Both the position numbers and the translations under genes were made by a program. The notes under the pieces were generated by a model that was not told the DNA's origin, ran no database searches, and saw only the letters and a list, made by a program, of their open reading frames with translations. Positions 48,504 to 61,500 of a DNA stretch of 64,000 nt are shown piece by piece (positions within the stretch are counted from its first letter, which is position 1; each line of letters begins with the position of its first letter). The stretch comes from Pelecanus crispus (Eukaryota; Chordata; Aves; Pelecaniformes; Pelecanidae), in assembly GCF_030463565.1 (NCBI RefSeq), contig NC_134643.1:121995809-122059808 (forward strand). The letters run 5' to 3'.

Positions 48504-49653
48504 TGTATTGGGTTTGTGTGGCAAGGTTTTGGTAGCAGGGCAGCTACAGGGGTGGCTTCTCTGAGAAGGTGCTAGAAGCTTCCCCCATGTCTGACAGAGC
48601 CAACGCCCGCCGGCTCCAAGACGGACCCCGCCGCTGGCCAAGGCTGAGCCCATCAGCAACGGTGGTAGCGCCTCTGGGATAACATATTTAAGAAGGAGCA
48701 AAACCCCCAAACCAACAGGACACAAACTGCAGCTGGAGTGAGGAGTGAGAACATGTGAGAGGAACGACCCTGCAGGCACCAAGGTCAGTGGGGAAGGAGG
48801 GCAGGAGGGGCTCCAGGCGCGGAGCAGAGGTTCCCCTGCAGCCCCTGGAGCAGCCCCTGGTGCGGCAGCTGTGCCCCTGCACCCACGGAGGTCAATGATG
48901 GAGCAGAGACCCACCTGCACCCGGGGAGGGCCCCACGCCGGAGCAGGGGGACGTGCCCGAAGGAGGCTGTGACCCAGGGGAAGCCCGCGCTGGAGCAGGC
49001 TCCTGGCAGGACCTGTGGCCCCACGGAGAGAGGAGCCCAGGCTGGAGCAGGTTTGCTGGCAGCACCTGTGACCCCACGGGGGACCCACGCAGGAGCAGCC
49101 TGCTCCTGAAGGGCTGCACCCCGTGGGGGGGACACGCGCTGGAGCAGTTTGGGAAGAACTGCAGCCTGTGGGAAGGACCCATGTTGGAGCAGTTCATGGA
49201 GGACTGTCTGCCGTGGGAGGGACCCCACGCTGGAGCAGGGGAAGAGTGTGAGGAGCCCTCCCCTGAGGAGGAAGGAGCGGCAGAGATGATGTGTGATGAA
49301 CTGACCCCAACCCCCATTCCCCGTCCCCCTGCACTGCTCAGGGGGAGGAGGTAGAGAATTTGGGAGTGAAGTTGAGCGTGGCAAGAAGGGAGGGGTGGGG
49401 GGAAGGGGTTTTAGGATTTAGGTTTTATTTTCTTGTTACCCTACTCTGATTTGATTGGTAATAAATGCAACTGGTTTCCCCAAGTCGAGTCTGTTTTGCC
49501 CATGACGGTAATTGCTGAGTGATCTCCCTGTCCTTATCTCGACCCAGGAGCCTTTCGTTATATTTTCTCTCCCCTGTCCGGCTGAGGAGGGGAGTGACAG
49601 AGCGGCTTTGGTGGGCACCTGGCATCCAGCCAGGGTCAACCCACCACAACCTG
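48499..49653 (+). mobile_element. Solo endogenous-retrovirus LTR (48504-49648) with 5-bp target duplication and internal minisatellite
   Basis: The 1145-bp element starts TGTATTGGGTTTGTGTGGCA and ends GGGTCAACCCACCACA. It is flanked by identical ACCTG duplications at 48499-48503 and 49649-49653. A TATTTAAG promoter-like box lies at about 48685. A degenerate array of about eight units, each carrying GCTGGAGCAG, spans about 48890-49250 with a spacing of roughly 45-55 bp. A polyadenylation signal (AATAAA) lies at about 49461. No internal retroviral region is present. The 5-bp duplication is consistent with an ERVL-like element, and this LTR type is familiar from neoavian genomes. Age cannot be estimated from a single LTR, though the perfect duplication and intact ends argue against great age. 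Confidence 0.92.
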
Positions 49654-52278
49654 TTTTGAAATTTGGGACCTCAGACAGCATTCGTACACATCCCTGTGAA
49701 ACCATTAAGGAGAGCATCGCAAGGGAGAGGGGAAAGGAGGGAGAGGTTTTCTATCTGTAGCCTTAAAAGCCACAGCAACACCTCCGGCAACCTGGGCCTC
49801 TTACAACTGGTAGGACTGATCAGGAGCTGGAGCTAGGTGACTAACAGATTTTATAATAAATAAATGCATTTTATGATTTTATAATGATTTCACTGAATGC
49901 TGCTGCCAATCCCAGTTATTGATCAAGAAGATTCGTCATGTTTCTGTGGGTTGCAATGATGCCAGTGACATTAAGAAATTAAGTATTTCCAGATTTTCTT
50001 CACTCCACCCTTCGATGATGGCAAAGGAGCGCATTAGGAAAAAAGCCTTCAGCTTTAGAAATGGTTAAAAACCTCTAAAGAATTGTACAGGGCACTGATT
50101 TTCATCTGACAGAGTGGTAGAATAAGGTATTCTTCTAAAACACGCTCCATTTTCTTGACACATTGAAAAAATTCCAAGTCATTTTAAAATATAAAATATT
50201 TGACATTTTGCAACTTAGAAAAATCCCACATACTGATTTTTTTTGGTAAAAAACATGTTACTGTAAAGTTGATATTCCAGAAAAACTACCAGACACAAAA
50301 CTTTCCTAAAAGTAAAAGAACTGGTGATTGAAGTAAAACCACTATTAATAGTTAATGGCATTGATTCTCTTTTCTGTACTCAATCTTCCAGCCACAAGTT
50401 CAACAAACACTTCAGTTTAACTTGATCAGTGTCTCTTCAACCATACTAATACTTAAAGAAAATGATGATTTTTTTCATTGCAATGGAAAAAACCTAGCTA
50501 GCAAAACACTTTCTTTTTGTTATTTTACAATGCCTCAAACAAGCAGAGGGATTTAAGCCAGCAGTATTAAGATCTGTGAATCTGGAGAGCCACAGCCAGG
50601 TATTTTTAGCAGACAGTCAACGACCACAGAATTTACTTCCATCTTGTTGCACTGGCAGGTTTGGCAAGGCAGGAGGCTTCTGGTTGATAATATCTCAGAC
50701 ATTTGTGTTTTCAAATGTGTCTGCCACTAAGCCCTCCTGACATTAGCATTAGGGCATGAATAAGACAAAAACCCGAATAATGAAAAAATGTCAAATGCGG
50801 GCATAAGTTGAGACAGCAAACATAACCCATCTGACTTCCAGAGCAGCTGAGCAGCCCTAGCACCACAGTGCCGTAACATGGCACCTGCAAAAAATATTTC
50901 ATGCTAAAATTTGACTTAAACTACGTGCTGATGAGCAACTTCCTGTTCTCGAGACTTGACGTAGTTTGCGAACATGATCTAGTTTGGCTCAGGTGGAAAG
51001 GCAGCACACGTGTGCAGGGCCACCTTGGTATCCTGGAGTCTATTGCAAATGACAAACCCAACGCCCTTAGCTGGCTTGCCTTTCTGCGCTGCAGAACTGA
51101 AAAGGCGGGCGTTCTCGGCTCCCTGCTGCCCTAGGGACAACTGCTTTGGGGTGTGAACGAAAACATCATTTTAGTTGTTGGCTGTGAGTGCCCACATCGG
51201 TCCACCTCTTTAAAACACTCAGTTGATCCCCACACAGGATTTTCAGGGCACCCTGGCTTTCCACTGCTCAGCGACCTGACAAGGATGCGCATCTGCCTCC
51301 ACAGAAAAGATCTCCTTTAAGGACACGGAAGTCTAAACATGTAAAACTTGAGCAACTTGTTTCTAAACATTAATTATCTACCTAGATAATTCTAGAGATT
51401 TAACTATCCATTAGTCATACAGTATCCCAAATCAGAATCCTCCCTTCAAAAACAGACACAACATTTGCTTCGAGTCTACTAGCGCTTCCTGTTAGTCTTG
51501 AACCCAGAACTGACTGATAATACATTTTAGAAATGGTAACAGGATCCTAAACATCAAGCATATAGTGGAAACACTCTCCGATAAGTTTAATGGTTTTGCA
51601 TTTTAAAATGCTGATTTGTTATGAAACTAAACACTTCTAATCCAGTCATAACCTTAGAAGTACTTCCATGTTAGAGATCTTGCCCTATTAAACTTGGGTT
51701 TATTGTATCCAACCTACTTGCAAATGATGCTTACTTTTGTAAACAGATTTCTGTCAATCTTTACACAAAAGCATCATGGCTAACAGCTTGTTAAACTGAA
51801 TGAGATCACTAGGTTGGCTCCCAATGTCAATGAAAACTAAACCAAAAGAATGAAAACAAAGCATTCCACAAGGATTTTTGTGTTATCTGTGTTCATAAAA
51901 TACTTACTTTAAACAACTGTTAAGAGGGCAACTCATTTGAAAATTACAGTTTGGAACTAGCTACGTTGAAATGCAAACAAGCACACAAAAATCACTAACT
52001 TTCACTGGATTAGCCTGGGAAAACTGATTTCCTATAAAATAAATCACCTTCTACAACCGTACCATCTAAAAGAAATGCAAGAATCAGGAAGAAAGTATAA
52101 AGACCACTCAAAACAACACCAAACATTCTAGCGCATATTTACTAGATATATTATCTATGAAATAGTCTAATATTTCAATATTCAAATTACAAGTTTCTAA
52201 TAAAATAACAACTTCAGCAGGATTGATTCTATTCTTTGCAGAGACAAGTGCTGCTACAGTTACACAGAAATGTAAACA
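49654..52278. other. Intergenic sequence between the LTR and the CFAP298 3' end
   Basis: This is AT-rich unique sequence. I see no exon, RNA gene or recognisable repeat. Part of the right side may belong to longer CFAP298 3' UTR isoforms. Confidence 0.6.
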
Positions 52279-52433
52279 TTTATTGAAAACCTAAGGCTCC
52301 AACAGGCATCTGCTACGGAAGTGACAATTTCAGTTTCTGTCAGCAGAATCTACTGCACACAAACACAACTCCTCGTTGCAAACAAGTGTATCAACTAAAC
52401 AGCTTCAATAGGCAAAAAGGTGTTTGCAGAGCT
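52279..52433 (-). promoter_or_regulatory. CFAP298: CFAP298 3' UTR with polyadenylation signal
   Basis: The complement of 52279-52284 is AATAAA, about 150 nt past the stop codon. It lies in CAATAAATGTTTACA context, a reasonable single-site 3' UTR. Confidence 0.6.
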
Positions 52434-52544
52434 TCATCTTGGCCCCCATTTGATGTCTTTCACACCATGAAATTGTCTTTTCAAAGCATGGTTGTCTGCC
52501 CACTCAGCATTTAGAAATGAGTCGTCGTCATCCTCTTCTAGTTT
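52434..52544 (-). CDS. CFAP298: CFAP298 exon 7 (stop codon)
   Basis: The acceptor is TGTTTACAG. It encodes KLEEDDDDSFLNAEWADNHA, LKRQFHGVKDIKWGPR and the stop TGA (52436-52434). The C-terminal HGVKDIKW-PR motif is identical to human apart from one residue. Confidence 0.96.
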   Translation of the reverse strand, partial: KLEEDDDDSFLNAEWADNHALKRQFHGVKDIKWGPR

Positions 52545-55500
52545 CTGTAAACAGAACCGACAGGTGAAGAAGGCAGTAGTGAATGCCACCTGTGGTTAGT
52601 GTCTACAACAGCACAGCTCACATAGAGTAAAAAGACACTGCTACCTTAAGTTCCTCCTGCTTTCTGTAGTAATACAGCATCATCTGTTTTTGCTCTTCAT
52701 GACTAATCAGAGGTTCACGCCCTGGAGCTCCTTGTCCTTTCTGAAAGGGAAATCATAAATTTTATTTATGATAGCATTTGTGATACAAAAGAGAAGCTGC
52801 TATGAAAAGCTAGCAAAACCTTTCTTCAGACAATAGGATTTCTCAAACTTAGTAAGGTCCCTTGGGACAGGAAAATAAACGTTGAGAAACTTCTGCTGCA
52901 TTCAAGCAAGAATTATTTTTTCATCTCAGCATCTGAATCATACTGTCAATTTTGTGGACATGAACGGAAGCTGCAAACAGGATTGAGTGTATTTTACTTA
53001 AACTTCTGCTCTAAAAGACATAATAAATCTCTCTGCTTTAAGGCTGTTCTAGATGTCTCAGGATGGGCCCATCCATCTTTAGCTCCCCTGCTAATGCAGA
53101 CTCAATATGGCATATGACTTAGTAAAGCAGGGAAGGAAGGCAGTAATAAAACACTAAAAATAAAAGAAATTTTATTTGTTCCTACAAATAAAAGAATTTT
53201 TTTTTTCCAGGCAACTGTCCTGATGGAAAAAATGATGCACGCAGCAGAAAATAGCTGATGACAGTTATTGTCAACAATAGCAAACAGAACTGTTTGAATG
53301 GAGATGGTGAATCCTCTCTTGAACAAAAAGGGTCTGAGGTGGTTTAAAGTAGCTCTCCAAGACAAGAATGCAGGCACCCCTTGTCAGACAGAAAACCACC
53401 GTACTACTTTGCATTCTCTGAAGAGGTCCATCCACTAATTAAACAGCACAACAACTTTCCTGGGACCCTACCCTTCAATGGCTGTTGAGTTGTCACACAG
53501 TTTTGCAGTCACCCTGATAGGAAAGAGAAAGCAATTCTGGTCTTCTAAATGACAAACATATAAGTCAAGTGATTTATCTTTGAGGAATTCTATCGCAGTC
53601 ACCTGCAGATAATAACATCTGCCATAAACATTAATGCTTTCTGTGGCAGAGAAGGTCTCACTGACATGGAAGTGAAATGCAGCTCCAGAATAATTCTGAG
53701 CTATGGATAAGTACTCCGAGACATTCACAAAAGCACCCTCTGAATGTGGTATTTTTTATATATATGCACACACACATATATACACACGAACAGGGTGAAC
53801 ATCTTCTGACAAAGCTCTGAAAGTGAAGTGAAACACCAAACATTCTTCCCTTGAGTATGGCATTCTCACCAGAGATGAACACAACCGCACAGTTAGTACA
53901 AAATCACTTTGTCCAAAAAAATAATGAACAGTCCTAGTACTAATTCTGATATTGCAAGAACATGATCATTGCATCAGACACCAGTATACACTTAATGACT
54001 GGCTTTTGCTGAAGCGTCAGGTCTATAAAACTGAGGAGCAGCAGGAGATCTTTGCCTCATTTTAGCTCATTACTCCAGACGATGACTCAGACCTGTGTTC
54101 ACAACGAATACGGGAGGCCTTATCTGCCTCACCACATCTGACAACTGGAAAGTCTCATTTCTTGAAAAATATTTCAGCTGGGAGCTTTAGGTGAGCTGGA
54201 GCCAACAGTGCAACTGAGTGGTGCGGGCCCAGCCGCTTGTTCTTCCTTCTAGCACTCAGCGAGTTCTCACTGAACATTTTGGGAGAGTGTAAGTTCAGGC
54301 TCTTCCACAACCTGTGCCCTCTCAAAGAAGATGCATGCCCACACTTCCAAGGCAACTGAGACAGTTTGAGGACCTGCCATGAAGAAACTCAGGACATCAC
54401 AGGCAGGAAATTACTGAGTTACAGACACTGTCTTTCAGACACAGAACAGACTGAAATGGGAATGAGAGGTATCCACACCACATATGCACAAAACATTAAA
54501 ACTGTTTTTTAAAAGCCAGAATATGGAGATAAAAACATTCATAAGTCCAATTAGAAAAACTGGGCAGACTGAATGACTGGGTCTGTTCAGTGCTCTGCAC
54601 TGAGATGGAACTGAGAGCCAGTTGAGGTTTTTTTTTTAAACTTTTCAGTTTGTATTTCATCTATTTTTAAATGCCTCTTTGCTGCACTTTAGGGAAGTGC
54701 TACAGAGCAAGTAATAGCAACTGCAGTATTTAGCTGACAGGCAAAGGAATTATTAAAGAAAAACTTAGAAGATAATAAATTAAAACCTTAAAATAGATGT
54801 ACAGTTTTAAGACACTCAAGCCGGAACTAATCTAATGCATTTTATACACCTACGGAGAATTAGACAGCCAAAGGTGAGTAACTTGTAAAGAAATCTCCCA
54901 GCGATACTTACTTTCTGTATCTTGACAATGATGGTTGTTTTCTCATTTTTGCCTACATAGTCAGAGAGCAACTTTGTTTCTTTCAACTCCTTTCCTGCCC
55001 ACCATAATTGTGCTTCTGATTCTTCTATAACTTCAAGTCCAGCCTGTGACAAACAAACAAACAAGGTGCAGTGTTGGCGGGGGGGGTGTTGTTTTTTGCT
55101 TTTTTCCCAAACCAGAAAAATTTTCTGGGAAAATCTTTCTGGAATTCTTAACAGAAAGGCCAGTGTAATTTTACACTACTTCTGCTACATCTTTCTCCTC
55201 ATACTAATCTACAGCATTTTTGTTCATATTCCATTCAATCTTGATCTAACATAAACACTTTGGGCAATCAATTCTCAATACTGGCATTAGAAAGAAATGA
55301 CAAGCTATTTAAAATGAGTCCCAGACTTACCTGAACATTTGAAATAAACTTCATTCATCTTATTTTTAGTTAAGGTATTGGTGTGCTTTTACATAAACTA
55401 TCAGACAAAAATATTAAACAAAATTTGTCATGCAAATGAAAACAACCTTCATTGATAAAATGGAGAACAGCATAGCACATATTTAACCCAGGCACTACAT

Positions 55501-58500
55501 ATAATCCAAATACATTACTGCATACATGAGTTCCCGACAAGTCTTCTTTATCTTCGAACTCCATCCTAACTGGATCATGTGGAGGCAATCCCATTGGATA
55601 CACAATCATCACAGCCCCTCGGAGCTGGTCCAGTGCATCTTTCACCATCTCCATATTAACACACACATTGGCTTGAACTTGTTTCTGAAATACAGGCAGG
55701 GATCATTCGTAATTTAAAAAAATATGAAGAAAGACTTTGCTTTGTAGTCAGTTCAAAGGTTCAACAGCAGGATATTCCAGCAAAGCAAACTGGCTGCACA
55801 AAGTTATTAGGAGCACAAATTTTCTCGTTTGAATATCAACTTTTGAATATATCACTACAATTTTGCCCCCTCTATTTAGCTTGCTTACACTGGGATGGGA
55901 GGGGAAGAGAGATCCTTCACTGAACTGTGTAGGAGGCATTTAGTAACAGATGTCTGTGGGATACAGACACTCAAGTAAGTATGCATGTGACCACAGAAAC
56001 TGGATGGGGAGTCTTTTGTTCCAAGTACTTGTGATTCATGAACAAGATTCAAACCAGCAGAATTCCAGTGAGGGCTAGAGAAGGGGCCTAAAACTTGAGG
56101 AAAAAAATAGAGCACATGTGAGCAGAAGAGTAAAGCTTGGCATATTGTACAGCTTATGCAGAGATCTGTAATATCAAATACTTGAGATCAGTCCAAACCC
56201 TACTGCAAAAGACAGAGAAAAAACCAAGATGCATCTGGAAGAGAAGAAAAAGGTTTTGCTTATGGATTTAACAGTTCCAAGATTTTAAGTAACAAGGTTT
56301 ATAGAAAAGAGAGTAAGAGAATGTTGCCTCCTTGTGGACATTCTTAAACTAGTTAACTGGCAAGTACAACTGGTTTCTCAATCTCAGATGATCAACCTTT
56401 TTTTGTAATACACAGGCATATTTCTTCATTTTCATCATTATAAAGTGATGAATCTAACCGCTTCACAAACTATAACTTCATTCACCAATGAATGGCAGTA
56501 ATTTCTGGAGTAAGTCAGCATGCAGGGTGGCAATTTTGCAACTTTTTATTGTAAATGACAACATGGTATATAGTTGGAAGTTTCACACAGGAAGATCTGC
56601 AAAGTGGAGATCAGGTCTGCAGATATTTTTGACTCAAGAAGTAAAACTACGTATTATTAATTTCCTCCCTGTTTAGAAATAAGAGTTGATGAGATGCAAT
56701 CCAACAGAAAAGAAAGTCCATCTGGAGAAAATCTTTATAGTCCAGAAGCTTCAATCTGAGACATCGCTCATTTTGTGTAGATTTTGCTACGACCCAGAAC
56801 AGTTTGGTTGAAATCCTGCCTCAATTCAGGAAAGGTTTGCTGCAACTCAGCGCACTGGAAGCACTGCCAGGCAACAGGGCAGCTCCTCTGCTTGCCTCCA
56901 TGAGGCCCCTGGAAACACTGAGCCGCTCACTCTAAATGACTGATATGACACCGTTATCAGCAACGAAACATCCAAGGCAGCCAATTTAAGTGCACAGCCA
57001 ACACTAAAAATTCAGTGCCATTATCTATTTGTATAACTGGTTTATAGCTGTTTTAAAGTTCCACACATACTAATTCCCAGAACTGTAGCAGTGGGGAGAA
57101 GAAAAGTACTTGCGGATGTTTACAAAAAAAGCCACCTGATAATAAGTATTACTTAATTTGTGTTTCAAAGTCATATGAAAGCTGAGACACAATACAGAGC
57201 ATCTACAGATTTGGTAAAGTGAAGTTGAGTAACGGAGACCACAGTCCCAACAGGGCATACCCTCACACTTATCTTGAAACACACAGACTCATTGGGACTG
57301 AGTATGAGTCCAAGTGCTTGTAAAACCAAGGCCTAATCTAAAATATTAGAACACATTTTTCAATTAATTACACATAAACCTCAAAAGACTATGTTAATGA
57401 GCAAAAGGTATTTTATTCCAGGAACATCATAGAATGCAGTTAATTTTTCACCAGAAAACACGACAAGCATTCGCCTAAAGAATGCATCAATAGCAAATTA
57501 AGAGCGTGTGGATAAAATTAAATGTGATTTAATCATTCAGTGTGGTCTCGGCTGCCAGCATTCACTTGGAGTTTAATACCTGATTCCTTAACTTGTTGAA
57601 CCAGCTTGCCAAAAGCCGTTAAGAAAATCATTAACAGAAATGTCAGTTTTTATTAGACGGTTCACATCACTTCATGATATTACTCAAAAATTGTTAACCC
57701 TTGCACTGAAAAACGTCTATTTTTTCTTAAGCTGCCCAACTACATAGCACCTATTAAGAAAGTCCCACATACCACATGCTGCTTCAGGAAACTTACCCTA
57801 GAGATTAATGCCTTGGCTTCCTCTATTGTCTTCTTTATAACTTGCTGCATTTTTTCATTTGGAGCTAAAAAGAACAGACACATATTCAATAGTCTACACT
57901 TAGTATAAAGAAACCAAGAAATGACTTGTCCAGGTTATTCTCTACTGTAAGCAAATGAAACACTGTTAAATCACAAAGCAAGAGAGACACTACTAAGTTG
58001 CAGTCTATTTACCAGTTTGTTAGTTCACTGCCATATTTCTGACTAACTTAAGAAACAAAACAGTATTTCTCCTGGGAGATCCAAACTTACTTTTCCACAA
58101 AGACATTTGATTGGTATTTGTAACTTCATTTGGGACAAAAATACCGAGTAGAAAGCAACAGCCATAATCTCATACTCACCACAACCAAAACCAAGACTCT
58201 TTCCCATACTGTACTTACGACTTGTGGGCTGTGCTGGCAGATGTGCAAAAAAGGAGACGAGAGCTTGGAGTTTTCTGACTTTTTTCCAATTAAGATGTCA
58301 ATCTAACAGCAAATGAAGTTTTGCAAATACAATGTGCGTTTCATGTTATAGTTAACTATTTTAATTGTTATAAAAAGCCTCTCCTCAAAACCAAAAATCA
58401 AATTAAATCACACGCATTCACAGCTGAACATTTAAATGCACCATTTGATGGTATTTAGTTTGGCCCACATTTACATGCTGTTCAATATTATAACTTTATT

Positions 58501-61500
58501 AATATTACAGTGGTGTCCTTCCACTAACAAATAAATGCCCGAGTACAACTACAAGTGGTACTGTCCTTACGTTAACGTTGCTTGCAAATTTGTACTGTAA
58601 GGCCCAACATTGCTCACAACCGTGCCAAACAAGACAGGCTTTGCCTGCATGCCTACGTACGAGACACTCAGCTATTTCTGAGAACACAATTAGGAGGGAA
58701 AACATTTCACTATAATATAAGCTCTTAATAAGTTCAGGAAAGGCTTAAATTTGATTGGGCAATGTGTTGTGTTAGAAGAATTATTTTCCCCCAAATAAAA
58801 CACTTGGAGTAAGCTGTTCGCATACAACAAGTTAAGACTAAGTTATTCAAAGACTCCTCCTTCACTGAGCTGCCCTGCAATCAACGTCTAAACAGCTGCT
58901 GACCCGACACGGGTTGTTGTGGAGTCAGGAGTACAGGGACAGACAGCAAGAAGACAATCGCGGTCTCTTCTGTGCAATCAGTCCTCATGCTCTCCACTCT
59001 AAAGTGGTGCTCGATACATACACCGAGTGCTAAGGCAAAACCACTTGGCTGGAGTTGCAGAAGGAAAAAGTGGCAGGAGTGAGTTCAGTAAGTCTGAGTC
59101 ACAGCGAATGAGGAAAAAGGAGAAATATTAGAAGAACAACCTGTTAATGTATCTTGGAGCCCCTGGAGAAAAATGGTACACAAGCATGCATTTACAAATG
59201 GGGAGAATAAATTACAGTGAAACAGTCAAACTTGCTTCTGATAATCATTTACTTATCTTTGGAGTTTACTTCCAAGTACTACAGTTGCAAAGTTAAATAA
59301 CGTATGTGCTGAAGTGTTATACTACTACTTAGGCTTTTAAATCAACTTTACACCAGGCCCTAACCCAAGACAGAAGACTTACATATGTAACTGATATTTT
59401 AGCTGATCTATGGTGAAAGCAGGCTCTGCTTCTAATAGCTACTACTTAACAAATCTACAACTACCTTTAATATAGTTTATTTACAGGATTATTTTTATAA
59501 TTAGCAAATAAACACGAGCCAGCTAACATGCTGGCCTGAAATACGTATACTTAATATCTACTCATTTTTTTTCATCTTCCAAGACAGTGAGGTAAAAGTG
59601 AAAGGCCCAGAATTATGGTTTTCACGTTCCTCATTATTTTATAGATTATCTATGTCTGCAGAGAAAGAAACAAACATTTATGATTAATTTACCATGTCCA
59701 TTTCTTCGCCCAATTTCATCCTTCTTGAAGACACTTCCACCACTTGGTACGCACTTTTCTGCCCACTCATCCTTTAACTTCAGTTCTTCGATTTGCTCAT
59801 CTGTCAGTCCTTGCATGTTATAAGGCAAGAAAACACCATGCTCTGCCAGCTCCTCCATCTCTTTAAAGTGTTTAGAGAACAAGATTAAACATCTGTGTTA
59901 CTGAAAACATATCATTTACAAAAGCCTTTCACATTATGTACACGCAGGCAAAACTTACGCCTAACCTTCAGTTTTTAGAGAGCTAAGTATATGGGATAAA
60001 TAATAAGGTGTATATATATACACACAAAAATATGTAGCTATATGTGCTGTAGTTACATTATAATTCCTACATTTCACATATATATGAAACAATGTAACAA
60101 ATGACATAGTGCAGGTATGCAAACCTAGACAATACTTGCTGGACATAAACTTTTTCTTTTTCTTATTTCCTTAGTCAGCTTCAGCTGACTGCATATTTCT
60201 TTTTCTAAGTCCTTTTGGGAAAGCAACTTCTTTCTAAATGGAAGAACATTTTGTTGTTACGCAGTAATAAATTTCCTTGCAGTTCAGAAAATATGTAACT
60301 GGACTACCTACAGCTTTGCCCATATGACATCCAACCCAAGGGGTCAGATTTAAACCCAGCATGAAATAAAAAGGTCTCTAATAATTTATGTCTAATCAAG
60401 AAACAACGGTACAGGGTAATTCTAGCTGAGGCAACAGGGAAGTGTAAACTCTGGTTACCAATGCACAGTCTCATGCAGTGAGAGTAGACAGCGTGTGGAT
60501 GCAGTTTCTGCACCCTTTTGTCTAGGCTATTGTGTCTGATCCATGGCCTGCAAGCTACACCCACTACTTTCCCCCAGAACAACTCATCCAGCTGTCAGCC
60601 CACTTCACAGCATCCTTTCCTTGAAGGCCCTCCAGCCTCTTTACCATCACCACATTAATTAAAGCATACCCATCTCACAACAGACGCACCAGAAGTACGC
60701 CAAGTCCCAAGAAATGGCAATTCCGTTCCCGTGGCTGGGAATATAGGCACACATGACAACATTAAAGGCTAAGACTAAAGTAGCAATTACTGTGGAGCAA
60801 CAGCCGCAGATCTGTAGAAAGAGTGAGTGCCGAAAATATGGTAAACATGGTGTGTGGGTTTTGGATTTTTTAATTTCAGATTAGCCTCAGTACGGCCTCA
60901 TACCCTACGTATGTGTTTGAAGCTGGAGCACATCAGGTGTAGACAGACCGCACCCTTCAGGTCAGCCTCATCTGAAGGGAACCCCAGTTCATGTGTTCCC
61001 AGGCTGATCCACAAAGCAAACCGAAGTGGGGTCAGCAGGGACAAACAGGAAGTATTTTTCAAAAGCTGACTCCTGAACTGAACTAAAGCACTAACTTAGA
61101 CGCATCCAGTGACTATCCATCACACGGCAAGTGGATGCCTCGCACCACACGTGCACTAGGCAACACAAGAATTTCATTCACACATCGGGTACGCCTCTGG
61201 TCACAAAGGATTTACGCAGCCACTATGGGACAGGACATGCTGCAGTTCTGTCACGCAATGGATGACTTTTCAGCCACGTACAGCGGGAAGCTTAGAGCTC
61301 CAAACGGTCTCCAAAAAATAAGGACTACGAAAATAGCAGAAAGTGGGAATTTGCACACGGTTTGGCAACTTTGGTGGACTTTCACTGTTCTCTTAAATTT
61401 AGGGGAGGATGGCTCGTCTGCTGCTAAGCTAGGATTTGAGAGGTATTTCTTAACGTCTGCCAGCGTAGAACTCCTGCGAGGCTGCAGCCAAGCAGCCTCC

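Noticed and set aside
48336-49088. 250-residue minus-strand frame
   Set aside because: It lies mostly inside the solo LTR, and its repeats mirror the internal minisatellite.
38797-52278. A TCP10L-like gene, which lies near this position in human
   Set aside because: I found no matching coiled-coil or T-complex segment on either strand.
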